Of a stretch of DNA of 64,000 nucleotides, positions 9,537 to 17,532 are shown piece after piece (the first letter of the stretch is position 1; every line of letters starts with the position of its first letter). Source of the DNA: Ferdinandcohnia sp036962685. Lineage in GTDB: Bacteria > Bacillota > Bacilli > Bacillales > Bacillaceae_L. The notes below the pieces were generated by a model. The model saw only the letters and a list, made by a program, of their open reading frames with translations, had not been told where the DNA came from and did no database searches. The stretch spans positions 9,416 to 73,415 of the forward strand of contig NZ_JBALOP010000016.1 of assembly GCF_036962685.1 (NCBI RefSeq), read 5' to 3'. The position numbers and the translations under genes were made by a program.

Positions 9537-9565
9537 ATTATACCTAATTACAGAAATTAGAGAAA
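9537..9565 (-). promoter_or_regulatory. Probable hsdR promoter with a palindrome in the spacer
   Basis: On the minus strand a consensus -10 (TATAAT, 9537-9542) lies 17 bases from a weak -35 (TTTCTC, 9560-9565). The spacer holds the inverted repeat CTAATT-TCTGT-AATTAG (9544-9560), a possible operator. The transcript would start about 25-30 bases before the hsdR ATG. Confidence 0.5.
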
Positions 9566-9913
9566 ATATGATTGTTTTTGAGACCTGCTGTTAACCTATT
9601 TGAATAAATCTCTTAAACTTCACAGCATAATAATTAGAAAATGCAAATATATCTCAGTCTTTTTTCACGAAACCACAAGTAAGTTTTCATAGCTAAAACA
9701 GGTTTGATAAATAAGCAGAAAAATTCCCCTCAACAAGGAAAGATCACTGAAAACAGCTTAAATAGACCGAGAAATTAGTCGAAAAACCTCCCCTTATTTT
9801 TCCCCAAACTAGCTCCAATCTGTATTTAAAAGGAAAAACTCCGATAATTTTATTTTTACTGGTTACCCGATAAACATCTGTGGTCAAAATATGTTCAAAA
9901 GCAATATTTATGT
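9566..9913. other. Gene-free spacer between rpsI and hsdR
   Basis: AT-rich interval of about 350 bases. The short open frames on either strand have no ribosome binding site or recognisable product. I see no integrase, transposase, tRNA or obvious direct repeats that would explain how the restriction operon came to lie here. Confidence 0.5.
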
Positions 9914-9955
9914 ATAAAAAAGACTCCCAACCAAAATTGGTTGAGAGCCTTTGTA
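9914..9955 (-). terminator. Rho-independent terminator after rpsI
   Basis: On the minus strand AGGCTCTCAACCA pairs with TGGTTGGGAGTCT, followed by a T run, within 50 bases of the rpsI stop. It closes the rplM-rpsI transcript. Its sequence is nearly repeated at the fni terminator (1074-1113). Confidence 0.85.
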
Positions 9956-9965
9956 ACGCCAAAAA

Positions 9966-10358
9966 TTAACGTTTTGAGAACTGAGGTGCACGACGAGCGC
10001 CTTTAAGACCGTATTTTTTACGTTCTTTCATACGAGCGTCACGAGTTAATAGTCCAGCTGATTTTAAAGCTGGGCGGAATTCAGGATCAGCTTGAAGTAA
10101 CGCACGAGCGATACCGTGGCGGATAGCGCCAGCTTGCCCTGTATAACCACCACCATTTACATTTACAAGAATGTCATAACGTCCTACTGTTTCAGTAGCA
10201 ACTAGTGGTTGTTTTACAACTTCTCTTAAAGCTTCGAATGGAATATAGTCTGCAATGTCACGACCGTTGATTACAATGCGTCCGTCGCCTGGAACTAAAC
10301 GTACACGTGCAACAGAGCTTTTACGACGACCAGTGCCATAATATTGTACCTGTGCCAA
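9966..10358 (-). CDS. rpsI: 30S ribosomal protein S9 (uS9)
   Basis: A full-length 130-residue small-subunit protein of the 30S head. Its basic C-terminal tail (RRAPQFSKR) reaches the P-site tRNA. The N-terminus YYGTGRRKSSVARV is diagnostic. The start is TTG at 10356-10358, with GGAGGG 7 bases upstream. It follows rplM by 20 bases in a two-gene operon, as in most bacteria, and is the last ribosomal gene before the variable region. Confidence 0.98.
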   Translation of the reverse strand: MAQVQYYGTGRRKSSVARVRLVPGDGRIVINGRDIADYIPFEALREVVKQPLVATETVGRYDILVNVNGGGYTGQAGAIRHGIARALLQADPEFRPALKSAGLLTRDARMKERKKYGLKGARRAPQFSKR

Positions 10359-10378
10359 ATTAATACCCTCCTTAATAA

Positions 10379-10816
10379 TTAACCGCGAAGTTCGTAAACT
10401 TCAGGTTGTTGTGCTTGATGTGGATGTTCGCTTCCAGCATAAACGTGCAATTTTTTAAACATTTGACGACCAAGTGAACCTTTTGGAAGCATACCTTTAA
10501 TTGCAAGTTCAAGCATTCTTGTTGGGAAGTTTGTACGCATTTCTAAAGCAGTTCTTGATTTTAATCCGCCTGGGAATTGGCTGTGACGGTAGTAAATTTT
10601 ATCATGTAATTTATTACCTGTTAATTCGATCTTTTCAGCATTGATAATGATTACATTATCACCAGTGTCAACATGGGGTGTAAAAGTTGGTTTGTGTTTT
10701 CCACGAAGTAATGTTGCAACTTCTGTTGATAAACGACCTAAAGTTTTGCCTTCAGCATCTACAACATACCATTTGCGCTCTATATTATTAGCATTAGCCA
10801 TAAATGTTGTACGCAT
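10379..10816 (-). CDS. rplM: 50S ribosomal protein L13 (uL13)
   Basis: 145 residues, an early-assembling large-subunit protein. Diagnostic stretches are ERKWYVVDAEGKTLGRLS and LPKGSLGRQMFKKL. The start at 10816 (MRTTFMAN) matches B. subtilis L13 and follows TAGGAGGG; a longer in-frame start at 10837 would run through the ribosome binding site. It has its own promoter and leader upstream, so it can be expressed apart from truA. Confidence 0.98.
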   Translation of the reverse strand: MRTTFMANANNIERKWYVVDAEGKTLGRLSTEVATLLRGKHKPTFTPHVDTGDNVIIINAEKIELTGNKLHDKIYYRHSQFPGGLKSRTALEMRTNFPTRMLELAIKGMLPKGSLGRQMFKKLHVYAGSEHPHQAQQPEVYELRG

Positions 10817-10908
10817 GAGTTTCCCTCCTAATTTCAATAACGATTCATATTGTATTTAATCACGATTAAAGTTCCGGGGCTTTAACGTGGGGTTTAAATA
10901 TCATACCT
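10817..10908 (-). promoter_or_regulatory. Probable L13 leader (5' UTR of rplM-rpsI)
   Basis: The ~95-base transcribed leader carries a structured core with CCCCACGTTAAAGCCCC and GGAACTTTAATCGTG, where GTTAAAG and CTTTAAT can pair. Position, size and look fit the Bacillaceae L13 leader family, thought to let L13 control its own operon. The family assignment is from memory and was not checked with a covariance model. Confidence 0.55.
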
Positions 10909-10913
10909 AAAAT

Positions 10914-10942
10914 ATAATATAACTTTCAGGGTGTAATGTCAA
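10914..10942 (-). promoter_or_regulatory. Sigma-A promoter for rplM-rpsI
   Basis: A -35 TTGACA (10937-10942) and -10 TATTAT (10914-10919) are separated by exactly 17 bases. The -35 sits in the loop of a perfect 7-base inverted repeat, GGTGTAA / TTACACC (10930-10936 and 10950-10956). Confidence 0.85.
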
Positions 10943-10967
10943 GAAAATGTTACACCAGGATTAGTTG

Positions 10968-11741
10968 TTATAGCGATATTTTGGTTTCTAATTCCTTCCA
11001 TTCCTCATAAAATACCTGCCATAGGTATAAACCCTGGCCAGGAGCAGTCTTTCCAGCGAGCGATCGGTCTTTCGCAGACAAAATAGACGGTATCCTTCTT
11101 GCTTCTTTTTGACCACTTCCAACCTCAAGTAAAGTCCCTACTATTATTCTTACCATATTATACAAAAAACCATTGCCAATAAACGAAAAAACGAGTTCAT
11201 CCTCATATTTCTCTATTTTAATCTGGAAGATGGTACGAACCTTATCCTGCACTTCTGTCTTAGATGTACAAAAGCTCGTAAAGTCATGTGTACCCACCAA
11301 AAGACCTGCAGCTTCTTCCATCGCATGAAGATCAAGTGGATATGGATAATGATAAGTAAAATGACGCTTAAAAACGCAAGGATCTTCATTAACCAACAAT
11401 CGATACCGGTATTCCTTCGCTTTTACATCAAATCGCGCATGAAAGCCTAGCTCAACCATTTCCACTGAACGAACTCGAATGTCGCCAGGAAGCATTGAAT
11501 TCAAGGCTCTCTTCCATCCTTCGACAGGAATCGATAAAGGTGAATCAAAGTGAATAACCTGTCCAAGAGCATGAACAGTTGCATCAGTTCGACCCGATGC
11601 GAAAATTTTAATTTCATCACCTTTATGCATTTTCTGTAAAGCATGTTCGAATTCCGATTGAACTGTTCGTTTATTCGGTTGTACCTGGTACCCAGAAAAC
11701 TGGGTCCCATCATACGAAATGATGCATTTGTACCGACTCAT
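10968..11741 (-). CDS. truA: tRNA pseudouridine synthase A
   Basis: 257 residues. The enzyme converts U38-U40 of the tRNA anticodon stem to pseudouridine. The catalytic Asp lies in the conserved GRTDATVHALGQ segment near residue 53. The N-terminus YKCIISYDGTQFSGYQ and the motif NGFLYNMVRIIVGTLLEVG are typical. The start at 11741 follows GAGGG, 12 bases after the ecfT stop; an upstream in-frame ATG at 11753 lacks a binding site. It is the last gene of the ecf-truA group, the usual place in Bacillus. Confidence 0.96.
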   Translation of the reverse strand: MSRYKCIISYDGTQFSGYQVQPNKRTVQSEFEHALQKMHKGDEIKIFASGRTDATVHALGQVIHFDSPLSIPVEGWKRALNSMLPGDIRVRSVEMVELGFHARFDVKAKEYRYRLLVNEDPCVFKRHFTYHYPYPLDLHAMEEAAGLLVGTHDFTSFCTSKTEVQDKVRTIFQIKIEKYEDELVFSFIGNGFLYNMVRIIVGTLLEVGSGQKEARRIPSILSAKDRSLAGKTAPGQGLYLWQVFYEEWKELETKISL

Positions 11742-11752
11742 CTTTTCCCTCA

Positions 11753-12544
11753 TTATCCACGTAATAAAAATAGTACTGCTGCTGTTGCAAATAGTAGCAC
11801 AAGCATTAGTGTATCAAGGCCACGCCACTGTAATAAACGCAGCTTGGTTCGTCCTTCTCCACCGCGATAGCCCCTTGCCTCCATCGCAATTGCGAGTTCC
11901 TCTGCTCGCTTAAACGAACTAATAAACAAAGGAATTAATAAAGGAACAACCGCCTTCATGCGATCCTTGATCGGTCCGCTTGTAAATTCAACACCTCGTG
12001 CAGCCTGTGCCTTCATAATTTTTTCTGTTTCTTGCATTAGTGTCGGAATAAATCGAAGTGAAATCGACATCATGAGTGCAAGTTCATGTGTGGGTAGACC
12101 GACTTTTTTAAACGGTGCTAATAAACTTTCCATACCATCAGTAATCTCAATAGGTGTACTTGTTAATGTTAATATTGTAGTCATAATAATTAAATATAAT
12201 AGCCGTAAGGAGATAAAAATCCCTTGTTTCACGCCACCCTCATAAATTTGTAGCCAGCCAAAATCGACTAAGAGATCTCCTTCTTTTGTTAAAAAGATAT
12301 GAAGAATGAATGTAAAAAGGACGACCCATAAAATCGGTTTTAATCCAGAAAGAATGTAGCGCAAGGGAACCTTTGTTAACAAAATAATCGTTAATGTGTA
12401 AATTCCTAATAATGCATAGGTAAGAACTGAATTTGCGATAAAGACAATAAAGACATAAAAGAAAATTAATAATAGCTTTGCTCTTGGGTCCATTCTATGA
12501 AGTGGAGAGTTACCAGGTATATAGCGACCTATAATGATGTTCAT
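11753..12544 (-). CDS. ecfT: Energy-coupling factor transporter transmembrane protein EcfT
   Basis: 263 residues with about five to six membrane helices and the two short Ala-Arg-Gly coupling motifs typical of EcfT (QAARGVEF and EARGYRGG), which dock on the two ATPases. It is the shared membrane scaffold that pairs with exchangeable S components for vitamins such as riboflavin, biotin or thiamine. Its start overlaps the ecfA2 stop by 4 bases. No S component is encoded here, as expected of a group II (shared) module. Confidence 0.95.
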   Translation of the reverse strand: MNIIIGRYIPGNSPLHRMDPRAKLLLIFFYVFIVFIANSVLTYALLGIYTLTIILLTKVPLRYILSGLKPILWVVLFTFILHIFLTKEGDLLVDFGWLQIYEGGVKQGIFISLRLLYLIIMTTILTLTSTPIEITDGMESLLAPFKKVGLPTHELALMMSISLRFIPTLMQETEKIMKAQAARGVEFTSGPIKDRMKAVVPLLIPLFISSFKRAEELAIAMEARGYRGGEGRTKLRLLQWRGLDTLMLVLLFATAAVLFLLRG

Positions 12545-13416
12545 TGACGGGCCTCCTCACCTTTAAAGGCTTTCCCAACATAACGGACAATTTCATCTAC
12601 TGATAAGCTTGCCGTACGCGGAATCTCGATCCCTAATTTATCTTCAAGCAGACCTTTGAGTCTTACAGCTTCTGGAACGTCCAAGCCTAAATGTAGAACC
12701 TTTTCAGGGTTTGAGAAAATCTCAACTGGGCTACCTTGAAATTTTATGGTTCCTTTTTCCATCACAAGGATTTGGTCTGCATAACGGGAAGCATCCTCCA
12801 TGCTATGAGTGACAAGGACTGTTGTAAGGCCACGTTCTTTATGAAGTTTATTAAACATCTCCATTATTTCAAAACGCCCCCGAGGATCTAGTCCAGCAGT
12901 CGGCTCATCCAGGACTAATACTTGTGGGTTCATCGCCAGAATCCCGGCAATCGCAACCCGTCTCATTTGACCACCGCTTAGATCAAAAGGAGATTTCATT
13001 AAATATTCCTGAGTCAAGCCCACCATTTTGATTGTCTGTTTTGCTCTTTCCTTTGCCTCCTCCAATGGCACACCAAAATTTAAGGGACCAAAACAAATAT
13101 CCTTCTCAACGGTTTCTTCAAACAATTGATGTTCAGGGAATTGAAAGACTACCCCGACATGCTTTCGAAGCGGCTTAAGATTCTTTTCCTTTTGCTTTGA
13201 AGTGATTTTACGGTCACCAATCGTGATTGAGCCTGAAGTAGGCTGGAGAAGGCCATTTAAATGTTGCAAAATAGTCGACTTGCCGGAACCAGTATGGCCA
13301 ATGATAGCGGTGTATGAACCAGATTTTATATCCGCATTTACATCATATAAAGCGAGTCTTTCAAAAGGTGAACGAATCTGGTAACGATGCTCTAGTTTTT
13401 CGATTGTAATGTCCAT
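12541..13416 (-). CDS. ecfA2: Energy-coupling factor transporter ATP-binding protein EcfA2
   Basis: A 291-residue ABC ATPase. Walker A is GHTGSGKST near residue 40, the signature is LSGGQMRR, Walker B is VLVLDEPTAGLDP and the switch His lies in LVTHSMEDA. It pairs with EcfA1 as the heterodimeric motor of the vitamin ECF transporter. It overlaps ecfA1 by 25 bases and ecfT by 4. Confidence 0.95.
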   Translation of the reverse strand: MDITIEKLEHRYQIRSPFERLALYDVNADIKSGSYTAIIGHTGSGKSTILQHLNGLLQPTSGSITIGDRKITSKQKEKNLKPLRKHVGVVFQFPEHQLFEETVEKDICFGPLNFGVPLEEAKERAKQTIKMVGLTQEYLMKSPFDLSGGQMRRVAIAGILAMNPQVLVLDEPTAGLDPRGRFEIMEMFNKLHKERGLTTVLVTHSMEDASRYADQILVMEKGTIKFQGSPVEIFSNPEKVLHLGLDVPEAVRLKGLLEDKLGIEIPRTASLSVDEIVRYVGKAFKGEEARQ

Positions 13417-14231
13417 AACTCATTCACCAAGCTTTCTTCTGTTATATGATTCTTAGAGAGAGGAACGCCGATTTCTCGTAGTTTTTTAGATACCTTTACT
13501 GAAAAAGGTAAATCCAATCCAATATCTACAAGCTTATCATCTAAAGCAAAGATTTCCTCAGGCTTCCCTTCCGCAAATAATTGTCCCTGGTTCATGACAA
13601 TGATTCGGTCTGCCCTTGCTGCTTCCTCTAAATCATGGGTAATTGACATAACTGTGATGTGACTTTCATTTTTGATTTCTCTAATTGTATCTAAAACCTC
13701 TGTACGCCCAATAGGATCTAGCATCGAGGTTGCTTCATCTAAGATGATTAAATCTGGCTGGACGGCAAGAACGCCAGCAATGGCCACCCTTTGCTTTTGG
13801 CCACCTGAGAGTTGATGTGGTTCATGTTCAAGAAACTCTCGCATATTGACCATATCAATTACTCTTTCAATACGAGACACCATTGTTTCGCGAGGAATTC
13901 CGTTGTTTTCCATTCCAAAGGCAATATCATCCTTTACAGTGGTTCCAACAAATTGGTTATCTGGGTTCTGAAACACCATGCCAATTTTCCTTCGAATATC
14001 CCAAATAGATTCTTCATTTAGCTGTACACCTTCAACGGTTACAGTTCCTGTTTGTGGTAACAATAAACCGTTAAGAATTCGAGCCAATGTAGATTTCCCA
14101 GAGCCATTATGACCGACAATCGCAAGCCATTCTCCCTTTTGAACAGAGAATGATAGATTCTCCAATGCGAATCTTGTGTTTTCTGGATATTTATAGCTTA
14201 TCTGATCAACGACCAAAAGGTTTTCACTCAT
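13392..14231 (-). CDS. ecfA1: Energy-coupling factor transporter ATP-binding protein EcfA1
   Basis: A 279-residue ABC ATPase. Walker A is GHNGSGKST, the signature LSGGQKQR, Walker B LIILDEATSMLDP and the switch His is in SITHDLEEA. It is the first gene of the ecfA1-ecfA2-ecfT-truA transcript. The ATG follows GGGGG at 6 bases. A strong terminator lies between rplQ and this gene, so it needs its own promoter; TTGACA at about 14360 (minus strand) is the best -35 candidate but its -10 is weak. Confidence 0.95.
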   Translation of the reverse strand: MSENLLVVDQISYKYPENTRFALENLSFSVQKGEWLAIVGHNGSGKSTLARILNGLLLPQTGTVTVEGVQLNEESIWDIRRKIGMVFQNPDNQFVGTTVKDDIAFGMENNGIPRETMVSRIERVIDMVNMREFLEHEPHQLSGGQKQRVAIAGVLAVQPDLIILDEATSMLDPIGRTEVLDTIREIKNESHITVMSITHDLEEAARADRIIVMNQGQLFAEGKPEEIFALDDKLVDIGLDLPFSVKVSKKLREIGVPLSKNHITEESLVNELWTLQSKN

Positions 14232-14250
14232 TCTTATCCCCCACTAAAAT

Positions 14251-14272
14251 CAAATGCGCCTTGGCTCATTTG
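14251..14272. repeat. Short palindromic repeat, family A copy 1
   Basis: CAAATG-CGCCTTGGCT-CATTTG forms a short hairpin in the ecfA1 leader. The core AATCAAATGCGCCTTGGC recurs exactly at 61862-61879 and in altered form at 38361-38380. All three copies are intergenic and in the same orientation. Confidence 0.6.
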
Positions 14273-14489
14273 TGCCAGTGCTCAAAAAATTATTTCCATA
14301 GAAATAAAACTTTTCTCGTCTCAACTTACTACCTTCCAAATTATTCGTTTCTTCCTAATCTGTCAAGGGAATAAGAACGCGTTATTCCAATATTTCAGGA
14401 GAAGTATGATTATATTGTGTGCATTCTATAAGGAGAGTAAATTACTATTCGTAGATAATTGTATCTTTTTTGAAAAATAATGAATATAA

Positions 14490-14537
14490 AATAAAAAGGG
14501 CTTAGACCAGTTTATTAAACTGTCCCGCCCCTATAAT
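14490..14537 (-). terminator. Rho-independent terminator after rplQ
   Basis: On the minus strand AGGGC...GGACAGTTT and AAACTGGTC...GCCCT form a long stem, followed by TTTTTATTTT. It ends the S10-spc-alpha superoperon about 10 bases past rplQ. Confidence 0.85.
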
Positions 14538-14545
14538 GTAAAGAA

Positions 14546-14908
14546 TTAAACTAGTTCAATGATAACCATTGGTGCACCGTCACCACGACGAGGTCCAAGT
14601 TTCATGATACGAGTGTATCCACCTTGACGCTCTTCATAACGAGTTGCGATGTCACTGAATAATTTTTGTAGTGCATCTTCACCAGTCTCTTCGTTTGCTA
14701 CTTCGTTACGGATGTAAGCTGCAGCTTGACGACGAGCGTGAAGATCACCACGCTTACCTAATGTAATCATTTTTTCTACAACTGATTTTAATTCCTTCGC
14801 ACGAGCTTCAGTTGTTTCGATGCGCTCGTTGATGATTAAGTCAGTAGTAAGGTCACGTAATAACGCCTTACGTTGCGCGCTTGTACGTCCTAATTTTTGG
14901 TATGACAT
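14546..14908 (-). CDS. rplQ: 50S ribosomal protein L17 (bL17)
   Basis: 120 residues, a full-length large-subunit protein near the exit tunnel. YQKLGRTSAQRKALLRDL at the N-terminus and YTRIMKLGPRRGDGAPM at the C-terminus are typical. Last gene of the alpha operon, 53 bases after rpoA and followed by a strong terminator. Confidence 0.98.
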   Translation of the reverse strand: MSYQKLGRTSAQRKALLRDLTTDLIINERIETTEARAKELKSVVEKMITLGKRGDLHARRQAAAYIRNEVANEETGEDALQKLFSDIATRYEERQGGYTRIMKLGPRRGDGAPMVIIELV

Positions 14909-14961
14909 GAGGTATTCCCTCCTTTGTTGAATTAGTATGAATTTGCATCACTCAAAATGAG

Positions 14962-15906
14962 TCAGTCATCTTTACGTAAGCCTAAACCAAGCTCTTCTAG
15001 TTTAGCCTTAACTTCTTCTAAAGATTTACGACCAAGGTTTCGTACCTTCATCATATCTTCTTCAGTTTTATGAGCAAGCTCTTGAACCGTATTGATTCCT
15101 GCTCTCTTTAAGCAGTTATATGAACGAACAGAGAGATCCAATTCTTCAATTGTCATCTCGAGGACTTTCTCTTTTTGATCCTCTTCTTTTTCCACCATAA
15201 TTTCTGCGTTTTGAGCTTCATCCGTTAATCCTACGAAAATATTTAAATGTTCTGTTAGGATTTTCGCACCTAGTGCAATTGCTTCTTTCGGACCAGTACT
15301 GCCGTCAGTCCAAACATCAAAAGTCAGTTTGTCAAAGTTCGCGACCTGTCCAACACGTGTATTTTCCACTTGGTAATTAACACGTGAAACCGGAGTATAG
15401 ATTGAATCAATCGGGATTACACCGATTGGTCGATCTTCACGCTTGTTTGCATCAGCTGGAGTATATCCTCGTCCACGCTTCGCAGTAAATCTCACACGAA
15501 AATGTGCATCCTTAGCAAGAGTTGCAATGTGCAGATCTGGGTTTAAGATTTCAACATCACTGTCATGTGTGATGTCAGAAGCTTTTACCGGACCTTCACC
15601 TTGAACATCAATCTCAAGAGTCTTCTCTTCATCAGAGTAGATTTTAAGAGCTAATTTCTTCACATTTAAGATAATAGATGTTACATCTTCGACGACGCCT
15701 TCGATTGTTGAGAACTCATGAAGCACCCCATCTATTTGGATAGACGTTACAGCGGCACCAGGAAGAGAAGAAAGTAGGATACGACGTAAGGAGTTACCCA
15801 AAGTTGTTCCATATCCACGCTCAAGTGGCTCGACGACGAATTTACCGTATTTGGCATCTTCGCTGATTTCAACCGTTTCGATTTTTGGTTTTTCAATTTC
15901 GATCAT
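14962..15906 (-). CDS. rpoA: DNA-directed RNA polymerase alpha subunit
   Basis: 314 residues in two domains. The N-terminal domain (about 1-230) dimerises and seeds polymerase assembly, with LGNSLRRILLSSLPG as a hallmark. The C-terminal domain binds UP elements and activators, with SYNCLKRAGINTVQEL and VRNLGRKSLEEV helix-hairpin-helix motifs. Its place after rpsK in the alpha operon is standard. A 290-base leader separates it from rpsK. Confidence 0.98.
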   Translation of the reverse strand: MIEIEKPKIETVEISEDAKYGKFVVEPLERGYGTTLGNSLRRILLSSLPGAAVTSIQIDGVLHEFSTIEGVVEDVTSIILNVKKLALKIYSDEEKTLEIDVQGEGPVKASDITHDSDVEILNPDLHIATLAKDAHFRVRFTAKRGRGYTPADANKREDRPIGVIPIDSIYTPVSRVNYQVENTRVGQVANFDKLTFDVWTDGSTGPKEAIALGAKILTEHLNIFVGLTDEAQNAEIMVEKEEDQKEKVLEMTIEELDLSVRSYNCLKRAGINTVQELAHKTEEDMMKVRNLGRKSLEEVKAKLEELGLGLRKDD

Positions 15907-16198
15907 TTATAAACCCTCCTTCAAAACGTCGAAACCTCGGCTAGACTATGATCAGAAACGTCTAACCGAAATTCCCAATAGTTAAGTTCCCTATCTGTGC
16001 ACAACAACAACTCGATTCATTCTGTAAAGAACTTATAAACAAAACATGGCGATTCGTGAATCTACCTCACTCACGCCTTTGTTACACTTATAAGAATAAA
16101 AAAGTTTATCAAAACCCATTAATCCATTATAGCCATGGATAAAAAATCTTATACAGAAAAAGATCAAATACGTCTTATCGTATTATTTGATGCTAATG
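15907..16198 (-). promoter_or_regulatory. Leader between rpsK and rpoA with a possible internal promoter
   Basis: No gene is seen in these 290 bases. On the minus strand a consensus TATAAT lies at 16126-16131 without a good -35, and TTGATC with a TTTTAT box 17 bases on lies just upstream. The rest is a long untranslated leader ending in GAAGGAGGG before rpoA. An internal promoter that raises rpoA and rplQ output is plausible but unproven. Confidence 0.4.
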
Positions 16199-16588
16199 TT
16201 ACACACGACGACGTTTTGGCGGGCGACATCCGTTATGTGGTACTGGAGTAACATCTTTAATAGCTGTAACTTCAAGACCAGCAGCTTGAAGAGCACGAAT
16301 TGCAGCTTCACGTCCTGCGCCAGGGCCTTTTACAGTTACTTCAAGAGTTCTCATACCATGCTCCATTGAAACTTTAGCAGCAGTTTCAGCAGCCATTTGT
16401 GCAGCGAATGGAGTAGATTTACGTGAACCTTTGAAACCAAGAGCACCGGCACTTGACCAAGAGATTGCATTTCCGTGTGCATCTGTAATTGTTACGATCG
16501 TATTGTTGAATGTTGAACGGATGTGTGCAACACCAGTTTCAATATTCTTTTTTACACGACGTTTACGAGTATTCGTTTTACGTGCCAT
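16199..16588 (-). CDS. rpsK: 30S ribosomal protein S11 (uS11)
   Basis: 129 residues, a platform protein that lines the mRNA exit channel with S7. GVAHIRSTFNNTIVTITD and the C-terminal DVTPVPHNGCRPPKRRRV are diagnostic. Alpha operon, 19 bases after rpsM. Confidence 0.98.
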   Translation of the reverse strand: MARKTNTRKRRVKKNIETGVAHIRSTFNNTIVTITDAHGNAISWSSAGALGFKGSRKSTPFAAQMAAETAAKVSMEHGMRTLEVTVKGPGAGREAAIRALQAAGLEVTAIKDVTPVPHNGCRPPKRRRV

Positions 16589-16607
16589 TTATCCATTACC
16601 TCCCTTA

Positions 16608-16973
16608 CTATTTCTTCTTGTTTGCTACAGTACGACGAGGTCCTTTACGTGTACGAGCGTTATTTTTAGTATTTTGACCTCTTACAGGTAATCCACGACG
16701 ATGACGTAGACCACGGTAAGAACCGATTTCGATTAAACGTTTGATATTAAGTGAAACTTCACGACGAAGGTCACCTTCTACTTTGTAACGGTCAACGATA
16801 TCACGAATCTTGTTTAATTCGTCTTCTGTAAGATCACGAACTCGTGTATCTTCAGAAACACCAGCTTCTGCTAGGATTTTCTGTGCAGTTGGACGTCCGA
16901 TTCCAAAAATATATGTTAAAGATATAACCACACGCTTTTCGCGTGGAACATCAACACCAGCAATACGTGCCAT
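16608..16973 (-). CDS. rpsM: 30S ribosomal protein S13 (uS13)
   Basis: 121 residues, a 30S head protein that contacts the 50S subunit and the P-site tRNA through its basic tail. ARIAGVDVPREKRVVISLTY, the helix-hairpin-helix IFGIGRPTAQKIL and GQNTKNNARTRKGPRR are typical. Alpha operon, between rpmJ and rpsK. Confidence 0.98.
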   Translation of the reverse strand: MARIAGVDVPREKRVVISLTYIFGIGRPTAQKILAEAGVSEDTRVRDLTEDELNKIRDIVDRYKVEGDLRREVSLNIKRLIEIGSYRGLRHRRGLPVRGQNTKNNARTRKGPRRTVANKKK

Positions 16974-16996
16974 TTAGACGTACACCTCCTTATAAT

Positions 16997-17113
<117 letters not shown>

Positions 17114-17142
17114 TCAAACCTCCTTGATAGTTCGGAGCGCAT

Positions 17143-17361
17143 TTATTTAAAACGGTACGTAATCCTACCGCGAGTCAAGTCATAAGGTGATAATTCAACC
17201 GTAACCTTGTCTCCAGGTAAAATACGAATAAAGTGCATGCGAATTTTACCAGAAACATGGGCCAAAACAGTATGACCATTCTCTAATTCAACTTTAAACA
17301 TTGCATTAGGTAATGTCTCTGCAACAGTACCTTCAACTTCAATTACATCGTCTTTCGCCAT
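17143..17361 (-). CDS. infA: Translation initiation factor IF-1
   Basis: 72 residues, a single S1-like OB fold that binds the ribosomal A site during initiation. KDDVIEVEGTV, NGHTVLAHVSGKIRMH and DLTRGRITYRFK are standard. It starts just inside the tail of the broken ybzG frame, whose last codons would run over the infA ATG. Confidence 0.98.
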   Translation of the reverse strand: MAKDDVIEVEGTVAETLPNAMFKVELENGHTVLAHVSGKIRMHFIRILPGDKVTVELSPYDLTRGRITYRFK

Positions 17362-17523
17362 TGGAATGTTCTCCCTTCTTCAAATCAGTAACTTGCTCAT
17401 TGACAAACTTTGACGCGCACAAACATTCCTCTACGTTTGCCATCGACCAGTTTTCTTAATACTGCTCTGAACTTCCGGAGATACGTAATCAAAAATTAGA
17501 TGAATGTTATTCTCATGAATAGG
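17362..17523 (-). pseudogene. Remnant of the KOW-domain gene ybzG (C-terminal half, frameshifted)
   Basis: In other Bacillus a ~90-110 residue KOW-domain RNA-binding protein is encoded between map and infA. Here the gap is only 171 bases. Minus-strand translation gives FDYVSPEVQSSIKKTGR, a close match to the middle of that family from memory, then a stop. A second frame gives GKRRGMF and a third FVNEQVTDLKKGEHSNGE, the family's tail, which overlaps the infA start. The N-terminal KOW half is gone and at least two frameshifts break the rest. No start codon or binding site serves it. Confidence 0.75.
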
Positions 17524-17532
17524 GTTTGTGCC

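Noticed and set aside
9744..9962. 72-codon minus-strand frame between rpsI and hsdR
   Set aside because: Overlaps the rpsI terminator, lacks a ribosome binding site and matches no known protein.
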